DNA of 38,142 nucleotides from an uncultured Bacteroidales bacterium (GTDB taxonomy: Bacteria; Bacteroidota; Bacteroidia; Bacteroidales; UBA932): contig CAMYYI010000019.1 of NCBI GenBank assembly GCA_947303465.1, forward strand, positions 1-38,142. The letters are read 5' to 3'. Each line of letters opens with the position of its first letter. Position 1 is the stretch's first letter. The position numbers and the translations under genes are program-made. Positions 30,516 through 38,142 of the stretch are shown here, in pieces. The notes below the pieces were generated by a model, which did not search any database, was not told the DNA's origin, and saw only the letters and a program-made list of their open reading frames with translations.

Positions 30516-32671
30516 TAAACAAGCTTTAAGGAGATACGGCGGCGGTCGAGGTCAACGCCAAGAACGCGGACGCGAACCTGCTGATGCAGTTTGACAACGC
30601 GCGAAGGGTCGGTTCCCCGCGGCCCCATCTGGGATACGTGAACCAGACCGTTATCGTGCAAACCTATATCCACAAAGGCGCCGAACGCGGTAATATTGGT
30701 CACGATACCCGGCAGTTCCATACCGGTCTTCAAATCCTCAAGCTCATGAATATCGGACGCAAATTCAAACTCCGTTGCCTGATCGCGCGGATCCAGCCCC
30801 GGCTTGACCAGCTCTTTCAAGATATCGTTCACAGTCGGAAGTCCAACTTCGCCACCGACAAAATCTTCTGCCTTGATGCGAGAGCAGAGCTCGGCATTAC
30901 CGATTAACTCCGAGGGCGTTACACCAAGGGCTCCGGCCATGGCGTCAACAATATGGTAAGATTCGGGGTGCACGGCAGACGCATCCAAGGGATTCTTACC
31001 GCCACGGATACGCAGGAATCCAGCACACTGTTCGAAAGCCTTCGGCCCCAGCCGCGGCACCTTCTTCAGGTCTGAGCGGCTGGCGAAAGCACCGTTTTCG
31101 CTGCGCCATGCCACAATGTTCCCGGCCAGTACCGGCCCTATACCAGAAACATAAGACAGGAGATACGGAGATGCCGTATTCAGATTCACTCCGACGCTGT
31201 TCACACAAGATTCCACGGTATTGTCCAGCTTTTCCTTCAGCAGCACCTGGTCCACATCGTGCTGATACTGACCTATCCCGAGGTTCTTGGGATCAATCTT
31301 TACCAGTTCCGACAGCGGATCCATAAGCCGCCGGCCTATGCTTACCGCACCACGGACCGTCACATCTTCGTCCGGGAACTCTTCCCTGGCGATTTCGGAT
31401 GCGCTGTAGATAGACGCACCGTCTTCGCTTACGGTCCATATCTTACACCCCTCCGGCAACTGCACCTTACGCATGAACTCCTCAGTCTCCCGGGAAGCCG
31501 TGCCATTCCCTATAGCCACCGCCTGGATACGGTATTTCTCCAGCATGCCCTGAACCGTCACCAATGCCTTAACCTTTTCATTCTGAGGCGGATGTGGGAA
31601 TATTACGGTGTGGTACAGCAAACCTCCCTGTTCGTCCAGGCAGGCAATCTTGCACCCGTTGCGGAAACCCGGATCAATCGCCATCGTGCGCTTCTGCCCC
31701 ACCGGAGCCTGAAGAAGCAACTGCCTTAGATTTTCGCCGAAGACTTTTATTGACTCCACATCGGCGCGCTCCTTGGCTTCACGGATCACCTCACCACTTA
31801 TGGAAGGTTCCAACAAGCGTTTGAATGAATCGGCGACCGCCTCTTTTATCTGATCGGCCAGGGCGCCTCCCGGATAGCCCTGCTGCTGACAGAAATCGTA
31901 GTAAATCTTGTTGCCGCACTTTTCCGCATCCGTATCGAGCGAGACAGACAGGAAGCCCTCGTTCTCTGCGCGCAGGATAGCCAGAAGATTGTGCGGCGGC
32001 ATACGGTCGAGAGGCATCTTGAAATCGAAATAGCTGCGGTACTTGGCCGCTTCCGGATTGTCTTTGGCGGATTTTGTCGCCTTGGACTCCAGACGGCGGG
32101 CCCGGAAGATGCCGCGCAGGTTCTGGCGTATTACTGCCGTCTCGCTCAAACGCTCGGCAATAATGTCCCGTGCACCGGCCAGCGCCAGATCCGCATTATC
32201 CGCACCTGCCTTTCCCTTCAGGGTTGGAGAGCCCTTCACATAGGCCTTTGCAGAAGCTTCAGGGTCACGTGTCCTGAGATTCCACATCAGGTCTGCAAGC
32301 GGTTCCAGCCCCATCTCCTTTGCCACGGTCGCCCTTGTGCGCCGCTTGGGACGCCACGGCAGGTAAATATCTTCCAGCTCGGTGGAACTGATACAGTTTT
32401 CTATGCGTTCCTGCAACTCCTCCGTAAGGGCTCCGGCCTCTTCTATGGTCTTGATTATGGTAGCCTTGCGCTTCTCCATCTCGTCGTAAACGTCCACCCA
32501 GTGCTTCACTTCCGCAACGGTAGCGTCATCCATGCCGCCCGTCTTCTCTTTGCGGTAACGGCTTATGAACGGGATGGTATCGCCGTCTGCAAACATATCG
32601 GCGCAGTTCTCAATCTGCCAGGCCTTAAGGCCGAGGTCGGCAGCTATCTGTTTGATATAAAGCTCTTTCAT
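30515..32671 (-). CDS. tex: Tex-family RNA-binding protein
   Basis: The 718-aa cytoplasmic protein follows the Tex layout: an N-terminal helical region, a YqgF/RNase H-like domain (MAIDPGFRNGCKIACLD), helix-hairpin-helix modules (TASPYLLSYVSGIGPVLAGNI in two parts) and a C-terminal S1 RNA-binding domain (about 645-715, PGIVTNITAFGAFVDIGLHDNGLVHVS in two parts). Tex proteins bind nucleic acid and affect transcription and RNA turnover. The start ATG overlaps the stop of the glycosyltransferase gene by one base (TAATG). The stop lies at the edge of the inverted-repeat element. Confidence 0.94.
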   Translation of the reverse strand: MKELYIKQIAADLGLKAWQIENCADMFADGDTIPFISRYRKEKTGGMDDATVAEVKHWVDVYDEMEKRKATIIKTIEEAGALTEELQERIENCISSTELEDIYLPWRPKRRTRATVAKEMGLEPLADLMWNLRTRDPEASAKAYVKGSPTLKGKAGADNADLALAGARDIIAERLSETAVIRQNLRGIFRARRLESKATKSAKDNPEAAKYRSYFDFKMPLDRMPPHNLLAILRAENEGFLSVSLDTDAEKCGNKIYYDFCQQQGYPGGALADQIKEAVADSFKRLLEPSISGEVIREAKERADVESIKVFGENLRQLLLQAPVGQKRTMAIDPGFRNGCKIACLDEQGGLLYHTVIFPHPPQNEKVKALVTVQGMLEKYRIQAVAIGNGTASRETEEFMRKVQLPEGCKIWTVSEDGASIYSASEIAREEFPDEDVTVRGAVSIGRRLMDPLSELVKIDPKNLGIGQYQHDVDQVLLKEKLDNTVESCVNSVGVNLNTASPYLLSYVSGIGPVLAGNIVAWRSENGAFASRSDLKKVPRLGPKAFEQCAGFLRIRGGKNPLDASAVHPESYHIVDAMAGALGVTPSELIGNAELCSRIKAEDFVGGEVGLPTVNDILKELVKPGLDPRDQATEFEFASDIHELEDLKTGMELPGIVTNITAFGAFVDIGLHDNGLVHVSQMGPRGTDPSRVVKLHQQVRVRVLGVDLDRRRISLKLV

Positions 32672-33384
32672 TATTTGAATCTGCGGAAGCGCAGTTTGAT
32701 TACGCCCCAGAAAGCCTCTCCGAATATGCTTCCGGACATCTTGGACGTGCCTTCCTTGCGATTGATGAAGATTACGGGAACTTCAACGATCTTGAAGCCC
32801 AGTTTATGGGCTGTATACTTCATCTCTATCTGGAAGCCGTAGCCCTTCATCTGAACGTCGTCGAGATTTATGGTCTCCAGCACCTTGCGGCTGTAGCAGA
32901 TGAATCCGGCAGTGCTGTCAAAAATTTTGAAACCCAGGACCTTGCGCACGTATACGGATGCGAAATAAGAGATAAGGATGCGCCCTATCGGCCAGTTGAC
33001 CACACTGACCCCGTTGCAGTAACGGGAGCCTATGGCCATATCGGCGCCGTCGTCGACGCAGGCGCTCAGGAGCCTCGGCAGGTCCGACGGAGCGTGGGAA
33101 AAATCGGCATCCATCTCAAACACATAATCGTAGCCGCGCTCCAGCGCCCACTTGAAGCCGGTGAGATACGCAGTACCCAGGCCCAGCTTGCCGCCGCGCT
33201 CAATCAAATGCAGGCGGGTGTTGAATTCCTCCTGCAGTTTCTTGACCACCTTTGCCGTACCGTCTGGCGACCCGTCGTCTATGATGAGTATCTCAAAGCC
33301 CCCGGGCAGCCCGAACACAGCCCTGATTATCTTCTCCGCATTCTCAACCTCGTTATAGGTCGGTATGATTACCAGATTCTTCAT
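32671..33384 (-). CDS. Polyprenol-phosphate mannosyltransferase-like GT2 glycosyltransferase
   Basis: The 237-aa protein has a GT-A fold with the nucleotide-sugar motif DDGSPDGT (about residues 36-43) and the metal-binding EMDADFSHAPSDLP (about 91-104), typical of dolichol/polyprenol-phosphate mannose synthases. These transfer a hexose, usually mannose, from the GDP-sugar to a polyprenyl phosphate carrier on the cytoplasmic membrane face. No C-terminal membrane spans are present, as in the short bacterial form. Its start is fixed by MKNLVIIPTYNE. A -7 box lies seven bases before the ATG. It is followed with a one-base overlap by tex. Confidence 0.92.
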   Translation of the reverse strand: MKNLVIIPTYNEVENAEKIIRAVFGLPGGFEILIIDDGSPDGTAKVVKKLQEEFNTRLHLIERGGKLGLGTAYLTGFKWALERGYDYVFEMDADFSHAPSDLPRLLSACVDDGADMAIGSRYCNGVSVVNWPIGRILISYFASVYVRKVLGFKIFDSTAGFICYSRKVLETINLDDVQMKGYGFQIEMKYTAHKLGFKIVEVPVIFINRKEGTSKMSGSIFGEAFWGVIKLRFRRFK

Positions 33385-33391
33385 ACTCTTG

Positions 33392-33399
33392 CAAATATA
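33392..33399 (-). promoter_or_regulatory. -7 box of the GT2-tex operon, close to its ATG
   Basis: The minus strand reads TATATTTG, an exact TAnnTTTG match, with seven bases between it and the ATG at 33384. It lies in the 30-base gap behind the toxin gene. No -33 TTG is seen at the usual distance. Confidence 0.5.
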
Positions 33400-33414
33400 A
33401 GAAAAATCGGGGGA

Positions 33415-33834
33415 TTATCTCATCCTGTCCACGAACTGCTCCGGGGTCATGACCAACATGGAATCCAACTCACGCGCCAAAATACCGGCATCGGATGTCA
33501 AAAACACATCGCATTCCTCATCCTCGGCACACGCAATCTGGGCGCTGTCTTCGAAATCGGGATGGCCGGATTTGAGAGCATCGCGTATGCAGAAACTGTC
33601 TATGTAACGAACGTTAGTACAATTCAACAGCCACTCAGTAAAACTGTCGATATCTTCCTTGTCAACATGACATTTTTTTGCCGTATAGTAGACATCAATT
33701 ATGCTTTGGGCACTAAGATAGATTTCATCGCGACATCGTTTTATGACTTGCAAAGCAGTAAGCGATGCAAAACCGGATGACCTGCCCGGAACCAATACAT
33801 CGAGGAGGATGTTAGTATCTAAGAAGATTCTCAT
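33415..33834 (-). CDS. PIN-domain toxin (VapC-like ribonuclease)
   Basis: The 139-aa PIN-domain protein starts with LDTNILLDVL (first acidic residue Asp6) and has further acidic positions in the middle and in DFEDSAQIACAEDEECDVFLTSD (in two parts), the metal-binding set of PIN nucleases. PIN toxins cut RNA, commonly tRNA or rRNA. The start overlaps the antitoxin stop by four bases (33831-33834, ATGA), the usual arrangement for such pairs. It is closer to the Bacteroidetes PIN group than to canonical VapC; the target RNA is unknown. Confidence 0.88.
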   Translation of the reverse strand: MRIFLDTNILLDVLVPGRSSGFASLTALQVIKRCRDEIYLSAQSIIDVYYTAKKCHVDKEDIDSFTEWLLNCTNVRYIDSFCIRDALKSGHPDFEDSAQIACAEDEECDVFLTSDAGILARELDSMLVMTPEQFVDRMR

Positions 33835-34118
33835 AATTTAAATTTTTCCACAAGATAAGCAAGTTTAGGATCTGCGTCCAGTTCTTCCTGACTGGGGCGT
33901 CTAAAATTCTTAGCCGTCAGGCTCTTTATCTCATCCGAGATAATGAAGTCTTCCGGCTTCAATTTTGGGAAAACGAGTTCAGTAGCCTTGTACAGAGTAT
34001 GCTCAACAAAGCTGTTGAAGGAACGGTTCTCGCGCTTTGCCTGACGTTTTACTCTGTTTACCAATTCAATTGGCAGGCGGACTGTGGTCTGAACCATCCT
34101 GGTATTATCGGCATCCAT
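33831..34118 (-). CDS. Ribbon-helix-helix antitoxin
   Basis: The 95-aa protein has an N-terminal ribbon-helix-helix DNA-binding domain (about 8-45, VRLPIELVNRVKRQAKRENRSFNSFVEHTL in two parts). The C-terminal tail is charged and probably wraps the toxin. An ATG seven codons in (34097) also precedes the RHH domain; the longer start is used here. The gene is first in the pair, overlaps the toxin by four bases and sits behind a promoter that carries three copies of a short dyad, which fits autoregulation. Confidence 0.85.
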   Translation of the reverse strand: MDADNTRMVQTTVRLPIELVNRVKRQAKRENRSFNSFVEHTLYKATELVFPKLKPEDFIISDEIKSLTAKNFRRPSQEELDADPKLAYLVEKFKL

Positions 34119-34120
34119 AG

Positions 34121-34179
34121 TGACATCATTTTTGACAAATATAAATCAAAATGATATCACATGCAAGAAAATGACATCA
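34121..34179 (-). promoter_or_regulatory. Toxin-antitoxin promoter with three operator-like sites
   Basis: On the minus strand TTG (34164-34166), a 20-base spacer and TATATTTG (34136-34143) form a good promoter. Three copies of AAAATGAYRTCA lie at 34168-34179, 34148-34159 and, inverted, 34121-34132. The core TGAYRTCA is itself a dyad. One copy is just upstream of the -33, one between -33 and -7, and one over the expected start site. The first two are spaced exactly 20 bases, two helical turns. Confidence 0.7.
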
Positions 34180-34190
34180 AATAATCGTGA

Positions 34191-35867
34191 TTACTCCATC
34201 AACTTCTTATACTTGAAACGTTTAGGCTCGTCATTTCCAAGGCGGGCCTTCCTGTTCTCCTCGTACTCGGAGTAGCTGCCCTCGAAGAAGTAGACCTGGG
34301 AGTCGCCCTCGAAGGCGAGGATGTGAGTGGCGATACGGTCAAGGAACCAGCGGTCGTGGGATACTACCACGGCACAACCCGCGAAGCCGTCGAGGCCCTC
34401 CTCAAGAGCGCGTATCGTGTTGACATCCACATCGTTGGTGGGTTCGTCGAGCAGCAGGACGTTGCCTTCGTCCTTGAGAGTAAGGGCCAGGTGCAGGCGG
34501 TTGCGTTCGCCTCCTGAGAGCACGCCGCAGAGCTTCTCCTGGTCGGCACCGCTGAAGTTGAAGCGAGACACCCAGCTGCGTGCGTTAATATCACGATTGC
34601 CCAGGCGTAACCACTCAGAATTCCCTGCAATGGTCTCATACACAGTGAGATCAGGATCGATGCTCTTGTGCTGCTGGTCAACGTAGGCGAGTTTCACGGT
34701 GTCACCTATCTCTATCGAGCCGCTGTCGGGCTTCTCAATGCCCATAATCAAGCGGAAGAGGGTGGTCTTGCCGGCGCCGTTGGGGCCTATGACGCCCACG
34801 ATGCCTGCGGGAGGGAGCACGAAGCTAAGGTGCTCGAACAGCAGCTTGTCGCCGTATGCCTTGCTGACGTCCTTGAACTCGATGACCTTGTTGCCGAGAT
34901 GCGGTCCGTTGGGGATGTAGATTTCGAGGTTCGCTTCCTTCTCCTTGGTGTCAGCTGACGCCAGTTTCTCGTATGCACCGAGACGCGCCTTCTGCTTGGC
35001 CTGACGTGCACGTGGTGCCATCCGCACCCATTCAAGCTCCCGTTCCAGGGTCTTGCGGCGCTTGCTTTCCTGCTTCTCCTCCATTGCCAGGCGCTTGCTC
35101 TTCTGCTCCAGCCAGCCGGAGTAGTTGCCCTTCCATGGAATGCCCTCGCCGCGGTCAAGTTCAAGTATCCATCCAGCCACGTTGTCCAGGAAGTAACGGT
35201 CGTGCGTAACGGCGATTACGGTACCCTTATACTGCTGCAGGTGGGCCTCCAGCCACTGTATGGACTCCGTGTCCAGGTGGTTGGTGGGCTCGTCAAGCAG
35301 GAGCACGTCCGGCTGACGCAGAAGCAGGCGGCAAAGGGCTACGCGGCGGCGTTCACCTCCCGAGAGGGTGGCGACGCTTGCATCTGGCGGCGGGCACTGA
35401 AGGGCGTCCATCGCGCGCTCCAGCTTGGCATCGATTTCCCATCCGTCAGCATGCTCAATGGCTTCCGTGAGTTCGCCCTGTCGCTCGATGAGGGCGTTCA
35501 TCTCGTCGTCGCTCATCGGCTCGCAGAACTTCATACCTATCTCGTTGTACTCGGCCAGCATGTCCATAACCTCCTGTACGCCCTCCTGGACCACTTCCAG
35601 CACAGTCTTGGAATTGTCCATCTGGGGCTCCTGCTCCAGATAGCCTACGCTGTAGCCGGGCGCCCAGACGACCTCTCCGCGGGTGGGTTTCTCAACCCCG
35701 GCGATAATCTTCAGTACGGTTGACTTGCCGGCGCCGTTAAGGCCTATGATGCCAATTTTGGCCCCGTAGAAGAAGCCAAGATAGATGTCCTTGAGTATGA
35801 CTTTGTTGTTATGGGGGAGGATTTTGCTCACCCCGTTCATCGAGAAGATAATCTTTTCGTCAGCCAT
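34191..35867 (-). CDS. ettA: ABC-F translation factor EttA
   Basis: The 558-aa soluble protein has two ABC ATPase domains and no membrane spans. Walker A motifs are GLNGAGKST (42-50) and GPNGAGKTT (about 358-366), the signatures are LSGGERRRVAL and LSGGERNRLHL, and the Walker B segments are LLLDEPTNHLD and LLLDEPTNDVD. A linker of charged helices lies between them. EttA binds the ribosomal E site and gates the first steps of elongation according to the ATP/ADP level. Length and motifs match EttA rather than the antibiotic-resistance ABC-F proteins. It follows the fucosidase-like gene after two bases and has no visible promoter of its own. Confidence 0.94.
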   Translation of the reverse strand: MADEKIIFSMNGVSKILPHNNKVILKDIYLGFFYGAKIGIIGLNGAGKSTVLKIIAGVEKPTRGEVVWAPGYSVGYLEQEPQMDNSKTVLEVVQEGVQEVMDMLAEYNEIGMKFCEPMSDDEMNALIERQGELTEAIEHADGWEIDAKLERAMDALQCPPPDASVATLSGGERRRVALCRLLLRQPDVLLLDEPTNHLDTESIQWLEAHLQQYKGTVIAVTHDRYFLDNVAGWILELDRGEGIPWKGNYSGWLEQKSKRLAMEEKQESKRRKTLERELEWVRMAPRARQAKQKARLGAYEKLASADTKEKEANLEIYIPNGPHLGNKVIEFKDVSKAYGDKLLFEHLSFVLPPAGIVGVIGPNGAGKTTLFRLIMGIEKPDSGSIEIGDTVKLAYVDQQHKSIDPDLTVYETIAGNSEWLRLGNRDINARSWVSRFNFSGADQEKLCGVLSGGERNRLHLALTLKDEGNVLLLDEPTNDVDVNTIRALEEGLDGFAGCAVVVSHDRWFLDRIATHILAFEGDSQVYFFEGSYSEYEENRKARLGNDEPKRFKYKKLME

Positions 35868-35869
35868 GG

Positions 35870-37348
35870 TTATAGTGTTTCGTGATTATATGCGGAAATG
35901 CGGCCCAGATGCGGCCGGGCGCGGGATTGCAGGACGCGTATGCGAATTGCGGCTGCATTCTGCTCCGGGAAACGGAGGATGCGGCGGTGGCCGATGTTGG
36001 TGCCACGCGCTACCTCCTGCCACCCGTCTGCCCATACATCCAGTGCGAATTCTTCCACCCTTTCGCCCTTGCCGAGGTCTTCCTCAAGCAGCAGGCGGTT
36101 GAAGCGCACTGCGAGCGGGAGCTGGAATACTATGCCGTCCTTCGTATTGCGCCTGCGTGCACCCTGCAGGAGGTCGTTGGAATAAGTGTCCCTGATAAGC
36201 CCTCCGACCGCTGCCAGCACGCAACTGTCGCGCCGGGAAATGCGGCCGTCGGTATTCGGCGGCACGTTCAGCAGGAGGATGGAGTTGCCGCCGGTGGAGC
36301 GTTCCCAGATGTCGAACACGTTGGCCGCGCTACGTACCGCCTGTTCGTCGTCGTTGCGCCAGAACCAGCCGTCACGGATGGACACGTCAGTCTCTGCGGG
36401 CTGATAGTGGAGCCAGAAGGGCTTGTCGTGCCGTAGGAGTACGTCCCTGCTGCCGAGGTCGGCGCCGGTGAGGTCGTCGAACATATTCATGGCGGAGGGG
36501 TCCTGGGCGTAAGGGATCACGTTCCATTCCGTTCCGCGCGTCACTCCAGCCTCGTTGCCGCACCAGCGCAGGTCTTCCTTGCCGAAGACCACGGCCTGCG
36601 GCGCCAGCGTATGAATTAACTCCTTCCAGGCCAGGTAGTTATACTGCTGGCCACCCTTACGCTTGGGGTGCGCCCCGTCGAACCATACTTCGGAGACAGG
36701 CCCGTATTCCGTGAGCAGCTCGAACAGCTGGTTGAGGAAGTATTCGTTGTAGTCATCGACCTCGAACTCGAAGGAGGTCTTGTTTTCAAAGGGTCTGCCT
36801 TCAACCTTGCGCGGGATGGTGCGGAGCGTTGCCTCGCTGCCGTTACCGTAGAGACCATCCGGGGACTCCATCTGATACAGGTCGGCCGGTGAGAGGTAGA
36901 AACCGAATTCCAGGCCGTGGCGGGCGCAGGAAGCGGCCAGTTCCTTTACGACGTCCCCTTTGAACGGCGATGAGGCCACCCCGTGCCCGGTATACCTGCT
37001 GGGCCAGAGGACAAAGCCGTCGTGATGCTTTGCGGTGAGAATCACCCTCTTCATCCCTGCAGCTTTAAAGCACCGGCACCACTGGTCGGTGTCCAGGGCC
37101 TTAAGGTTGAAGACTGCCGGGTCCTCACTTCCGCTGCCCCACTCCACTCCCGAGAAGGTATTGGGGCCGAAGTGCACGAAAGCCTCGAACCCGTTGTCCA
37201 TCGCGTGCAGCTGCCCGGGAGCCGGCACCACCTTCACCGCCTTGGCGACAACCCGTGCGTCCGGGTCGCCTGTCTCAACCTTTATGGTGTGGTCGGCCGA
37301 GCAGGCGGTGAGGGCTGTCGCAGCCAAGATGGCGAGGAGTCTTCTCAT
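35870..37348 (-). CDS. Alpha-L-fucosidase-like lipoprotein (GH29)
   Basis: The protein is 492 aa from the ATG at 37348, which begins a lipoprotein signal (MRRLLAILAATALTAC, lipid Cys16); the 43 codons open upstream include a repeat and are not used. The GH29 blocks FEAFVHFGPNTF, ILTAKHHDGFVLW (His108-109) and VSEVWFDGAHP are present, with the nucleophile Asp224. The acid/base residue is not assigned. The C-terminal 130 residues look like a discoidin-type beta sandwich. The enzyme should remove alpha-linked fucose from host or plant glycans at the cell surface. It is an odd operon partner for ettA, which follows after two bases. Confidence 0.9.
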   Translation of the reverse strand: MRRLLAILAATALTACSADHTIKVETGDPDARVVAKAVKVVPAPGQLHAMDNGFEAFVHFGPNTFSGVEWGSGSEDPAVFNLKALDTDQWCRCFKAAGMKRVILTAKHHDGFVLWPSRYTGHGVASSPFKGDVVKELAASCARHGLEFGFYLSPADLYQMESPDGLYGNGSEATLRTIPRKVEGRPFENKTSFEFEVDDYNEYFLNQLFELLTEYGPVSEVWFDGAHPKRKGGQQYNYLAWKELIHTLAPQAVVFGKEDLRWCGNEAGVTRGTEWNVIPYAQDPSAMNMFDDLTGADLGSRDVLLRHDKPFWLHYQPAETDVSIRDGWFWRNDDEQAVRSAANVFDIWERSTGGNSILLLNVPPNTDGRISRRDSCVLAAVGGLIRDTYSNDLLQGARRRNTKDGIVFQLPLAVRFNRLLLEEDLGKGERVEEFALDVWADGWQEVARGTNIGHRRILRFPEQNAAAIRIRVLQSRARPHLGRISAYNHETL

Positions 37349-37353
37349 ACTTA

Positions 37354-37361
37354 CAAATATA
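37354..37361 (-). promoter_or_regulatory. -7 box of the fucosidase gene, five bases before its ATG
   Basis: The minus strand reads TATATTTG, an exact TAnnTTTG match, followed by five bases and the ATG at 37348. No TTG is seen at the -33 position. Confidence 0.5.
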
Positions 37362-37390
37362 GTATTTTTTAGGAAACTTTTCTCACCTGC

Positions 37391-37475
37391 GTGCAGGGGC
37401 ACAACGGCCGGCACCCCTACGGGCAGAAAACGGCCGAAAATGAGCGCAGGGGTACACCGGAATGTACCCCTGCGC
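37391..37475. repeat. Pair of palindromic repeats, one a perfect 13-bp hairpin
   Basis: GCGCAGGGGTACA (37444-37456) pairs perfectly with 37463-37475 around the loop CCGGAA. A second, imperfect copy starts at 37391 with GTGCAGGGGCACA, which matches the first arm at 11 of 13 bases, and ends with GCACCCCTAC. On the minus strand the perfect hairpin lies 29 bases behind infB and is followed by TCATTTTC, so it may also serve as its terminator. Confidence 0.65.
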
Positions 37476-37504
37476 ACGGATATGGACGTTGTGAGCCGCT
37501 TGGC

Positions 37505-38142
37505 TTACAACGTCCTCTTAACCTCTACCACCTGGAAGGCCTCGATGAAGTCGCCTTCCTTGATGTCGTTGTAGCCGGCTATGCTCATGCCGCATTCCTT
37601 GCCGGCAGGCACTTCCTTCACGGAATCCTTGCCTATCTGGAGCGAACCGAGCTCTCCGGTGTAGATAACGATACCGTCGCGTATCAGACGGACCTTGGAC
37701 TTCTGTATCATCTTGCCGTCGCGGACAATACAACCGGCGATGGTTCCGATCTTGGAAATCTTGAAGGTCTGCTTGATCTCCGCAGTTCCGATGACCTCTT
37801 CCTTCTTTTCCGGCTCGAGCATACCCTCAATACCGTCCTTGACATCATTGATACAGTCGTAAATGACGGAATAGAGACGTATTTCGATACCCTCGCGGTC
37901 GGCGCTCTTGCGGGCCTCCACTGAAGGACGTACCTGGAAACCGATGATAACGGCATCCGAAGCCTCGGCCAGCAGCACGTCAGACTCGGAAATCGCACCC
38001 ACAGCCTTGTGGATTACGTTTACGCGTACCTCCTCGGTGCTGAGCTTGATGAGGGAGTCGGACAGAGCCTCGACGGAACCGTCCACATCGCCCTTGACGA
38101 TGACGTTGAGCTCCTTGAAGTTGCCGATCGCGATGCGGCGGC
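37505..38142 (-). CDS. infB: Translation initiation factor IF-2, 3' part only
   Basis: The visible 212 codons run off the right edge, so the N-terminal region and GTP-binding domain are outside. What is seen is the C-terminal part: [18 protein letters not shown], then the IF-2 landmarks [27 protein letters not shown] (in two parts), the middle beta domain ([25 protein letters not shown] in two parts) and the fMet-tRNA-binding C2 barrel ending [14 protein letters not shown]-2 brings initiator tRNA to the ribosome. The ATG inside at 38086 is not the true start. Confidence 0.97.
   Translation of the reverse strand, partial: RRIAIGNFKELNVIVKGDVDGSVEALSDSLIKLSTEEVRVNVIHKAVGAISESDVLLAEASDAVIIGFQVRPSVEARKSADREGIEIRLYSVIYDCINDVKDGIEGMLEPEKKEEVIGTAEIKQTFKISKIGTIAGCIVRDGKMIQKSKVRLIRDGIVIYTGELGSLQIGKDSVKEVPAGKECGMSIAGYNDIKEGDFIEAFQVVEVKRTL

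Noticed and set aside
34191..35867. Antibiotic-resistance ABC-F protein
   Set aside because: Length, linker and motif spellings agree with EttA, and there is no resistance context.

Overview
The window looks like chromosomal DNA of a member of the Bacteroidales. GC is in the mid-50s by eye, and neither genus nor species can be fixed from what is visible. The evidence is the Bacteroidetes-type promoter box (TAnnTTTG, sometimes with an upstream TTG/TTTG about 19-20 bases away), the near absence of Shine-Dalgarno sequences, a short primary sigma factor (286 aa), an outer-membrane barrel of the Omp_b-brl type, a FISUMP/fimbrillin-like lipoprotein and close resemblance of many proteins to Bacteroides homologues. 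There is no phage, transposase or CRISPR array.

Layout. 1-391: end of a tRNA-Gln with its terminator, then a gene-poor gap. 392-1579: secreted metallophosphatase. 1512-5344 (minus): a tightly packed operon of a YbdG-like MscS channel, a Rossmann/RyR-like protein, a PlsC-type acyltransferase and an HD-domain hydrolase. 5481-15899 (plus): a five-gene envelope operon of a tricorn-like protease, a TapB/DUF3108-like protein, a transglutaminase-like lipoprotein, a TPR protein and a TonB-receptor-like outer-membrane barrel. 15896-20405 (minus): rpoD-argS-ygiQ with overlapping ends. 20537-23713 (minus): a surface lipoprotein and an HtrA/DegP protease. 23815-27174 (plus): dnaN, a DnaQ-like exonuclease and nhaA. 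27189-29430 (minus): tRNA-Thr, a ClC channel and a small acidic protein. 29504-30232 (plus): a sirtuin, followed by a repeat-rich gap. 30515-33384 (minus): a GT2 mannosyltransferase-like gene and tex. 33415-34118 (minus): an RHH/PIN toxin-antitoxin pair. 34191-37348 (minus): an alpha-L-fucosidase-like lipoprotein and ettA. 37505-38142 (minus): the 3' part of infB.

Most of the content is housekeeping. The less ordinary content falls into three groups. First, there are two operons whose joint function is not obvious: the MscS/RyR set and the tricorn/transglutaminase/barrel set. Second, GC-rich palindromic repeats occur between genes and, unusually, inside coding sequence in frame, in ygiQ and in the transglutaminase-like gene. 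One 34-base core (one mismatch) is shared by ygiQ and the gap behind htrA. Third, several genes carry a -7 box ending only 3-7 bases before a start codon that the protein family fixes firmly, which points to leaderless or nearly leaderless transcripts.
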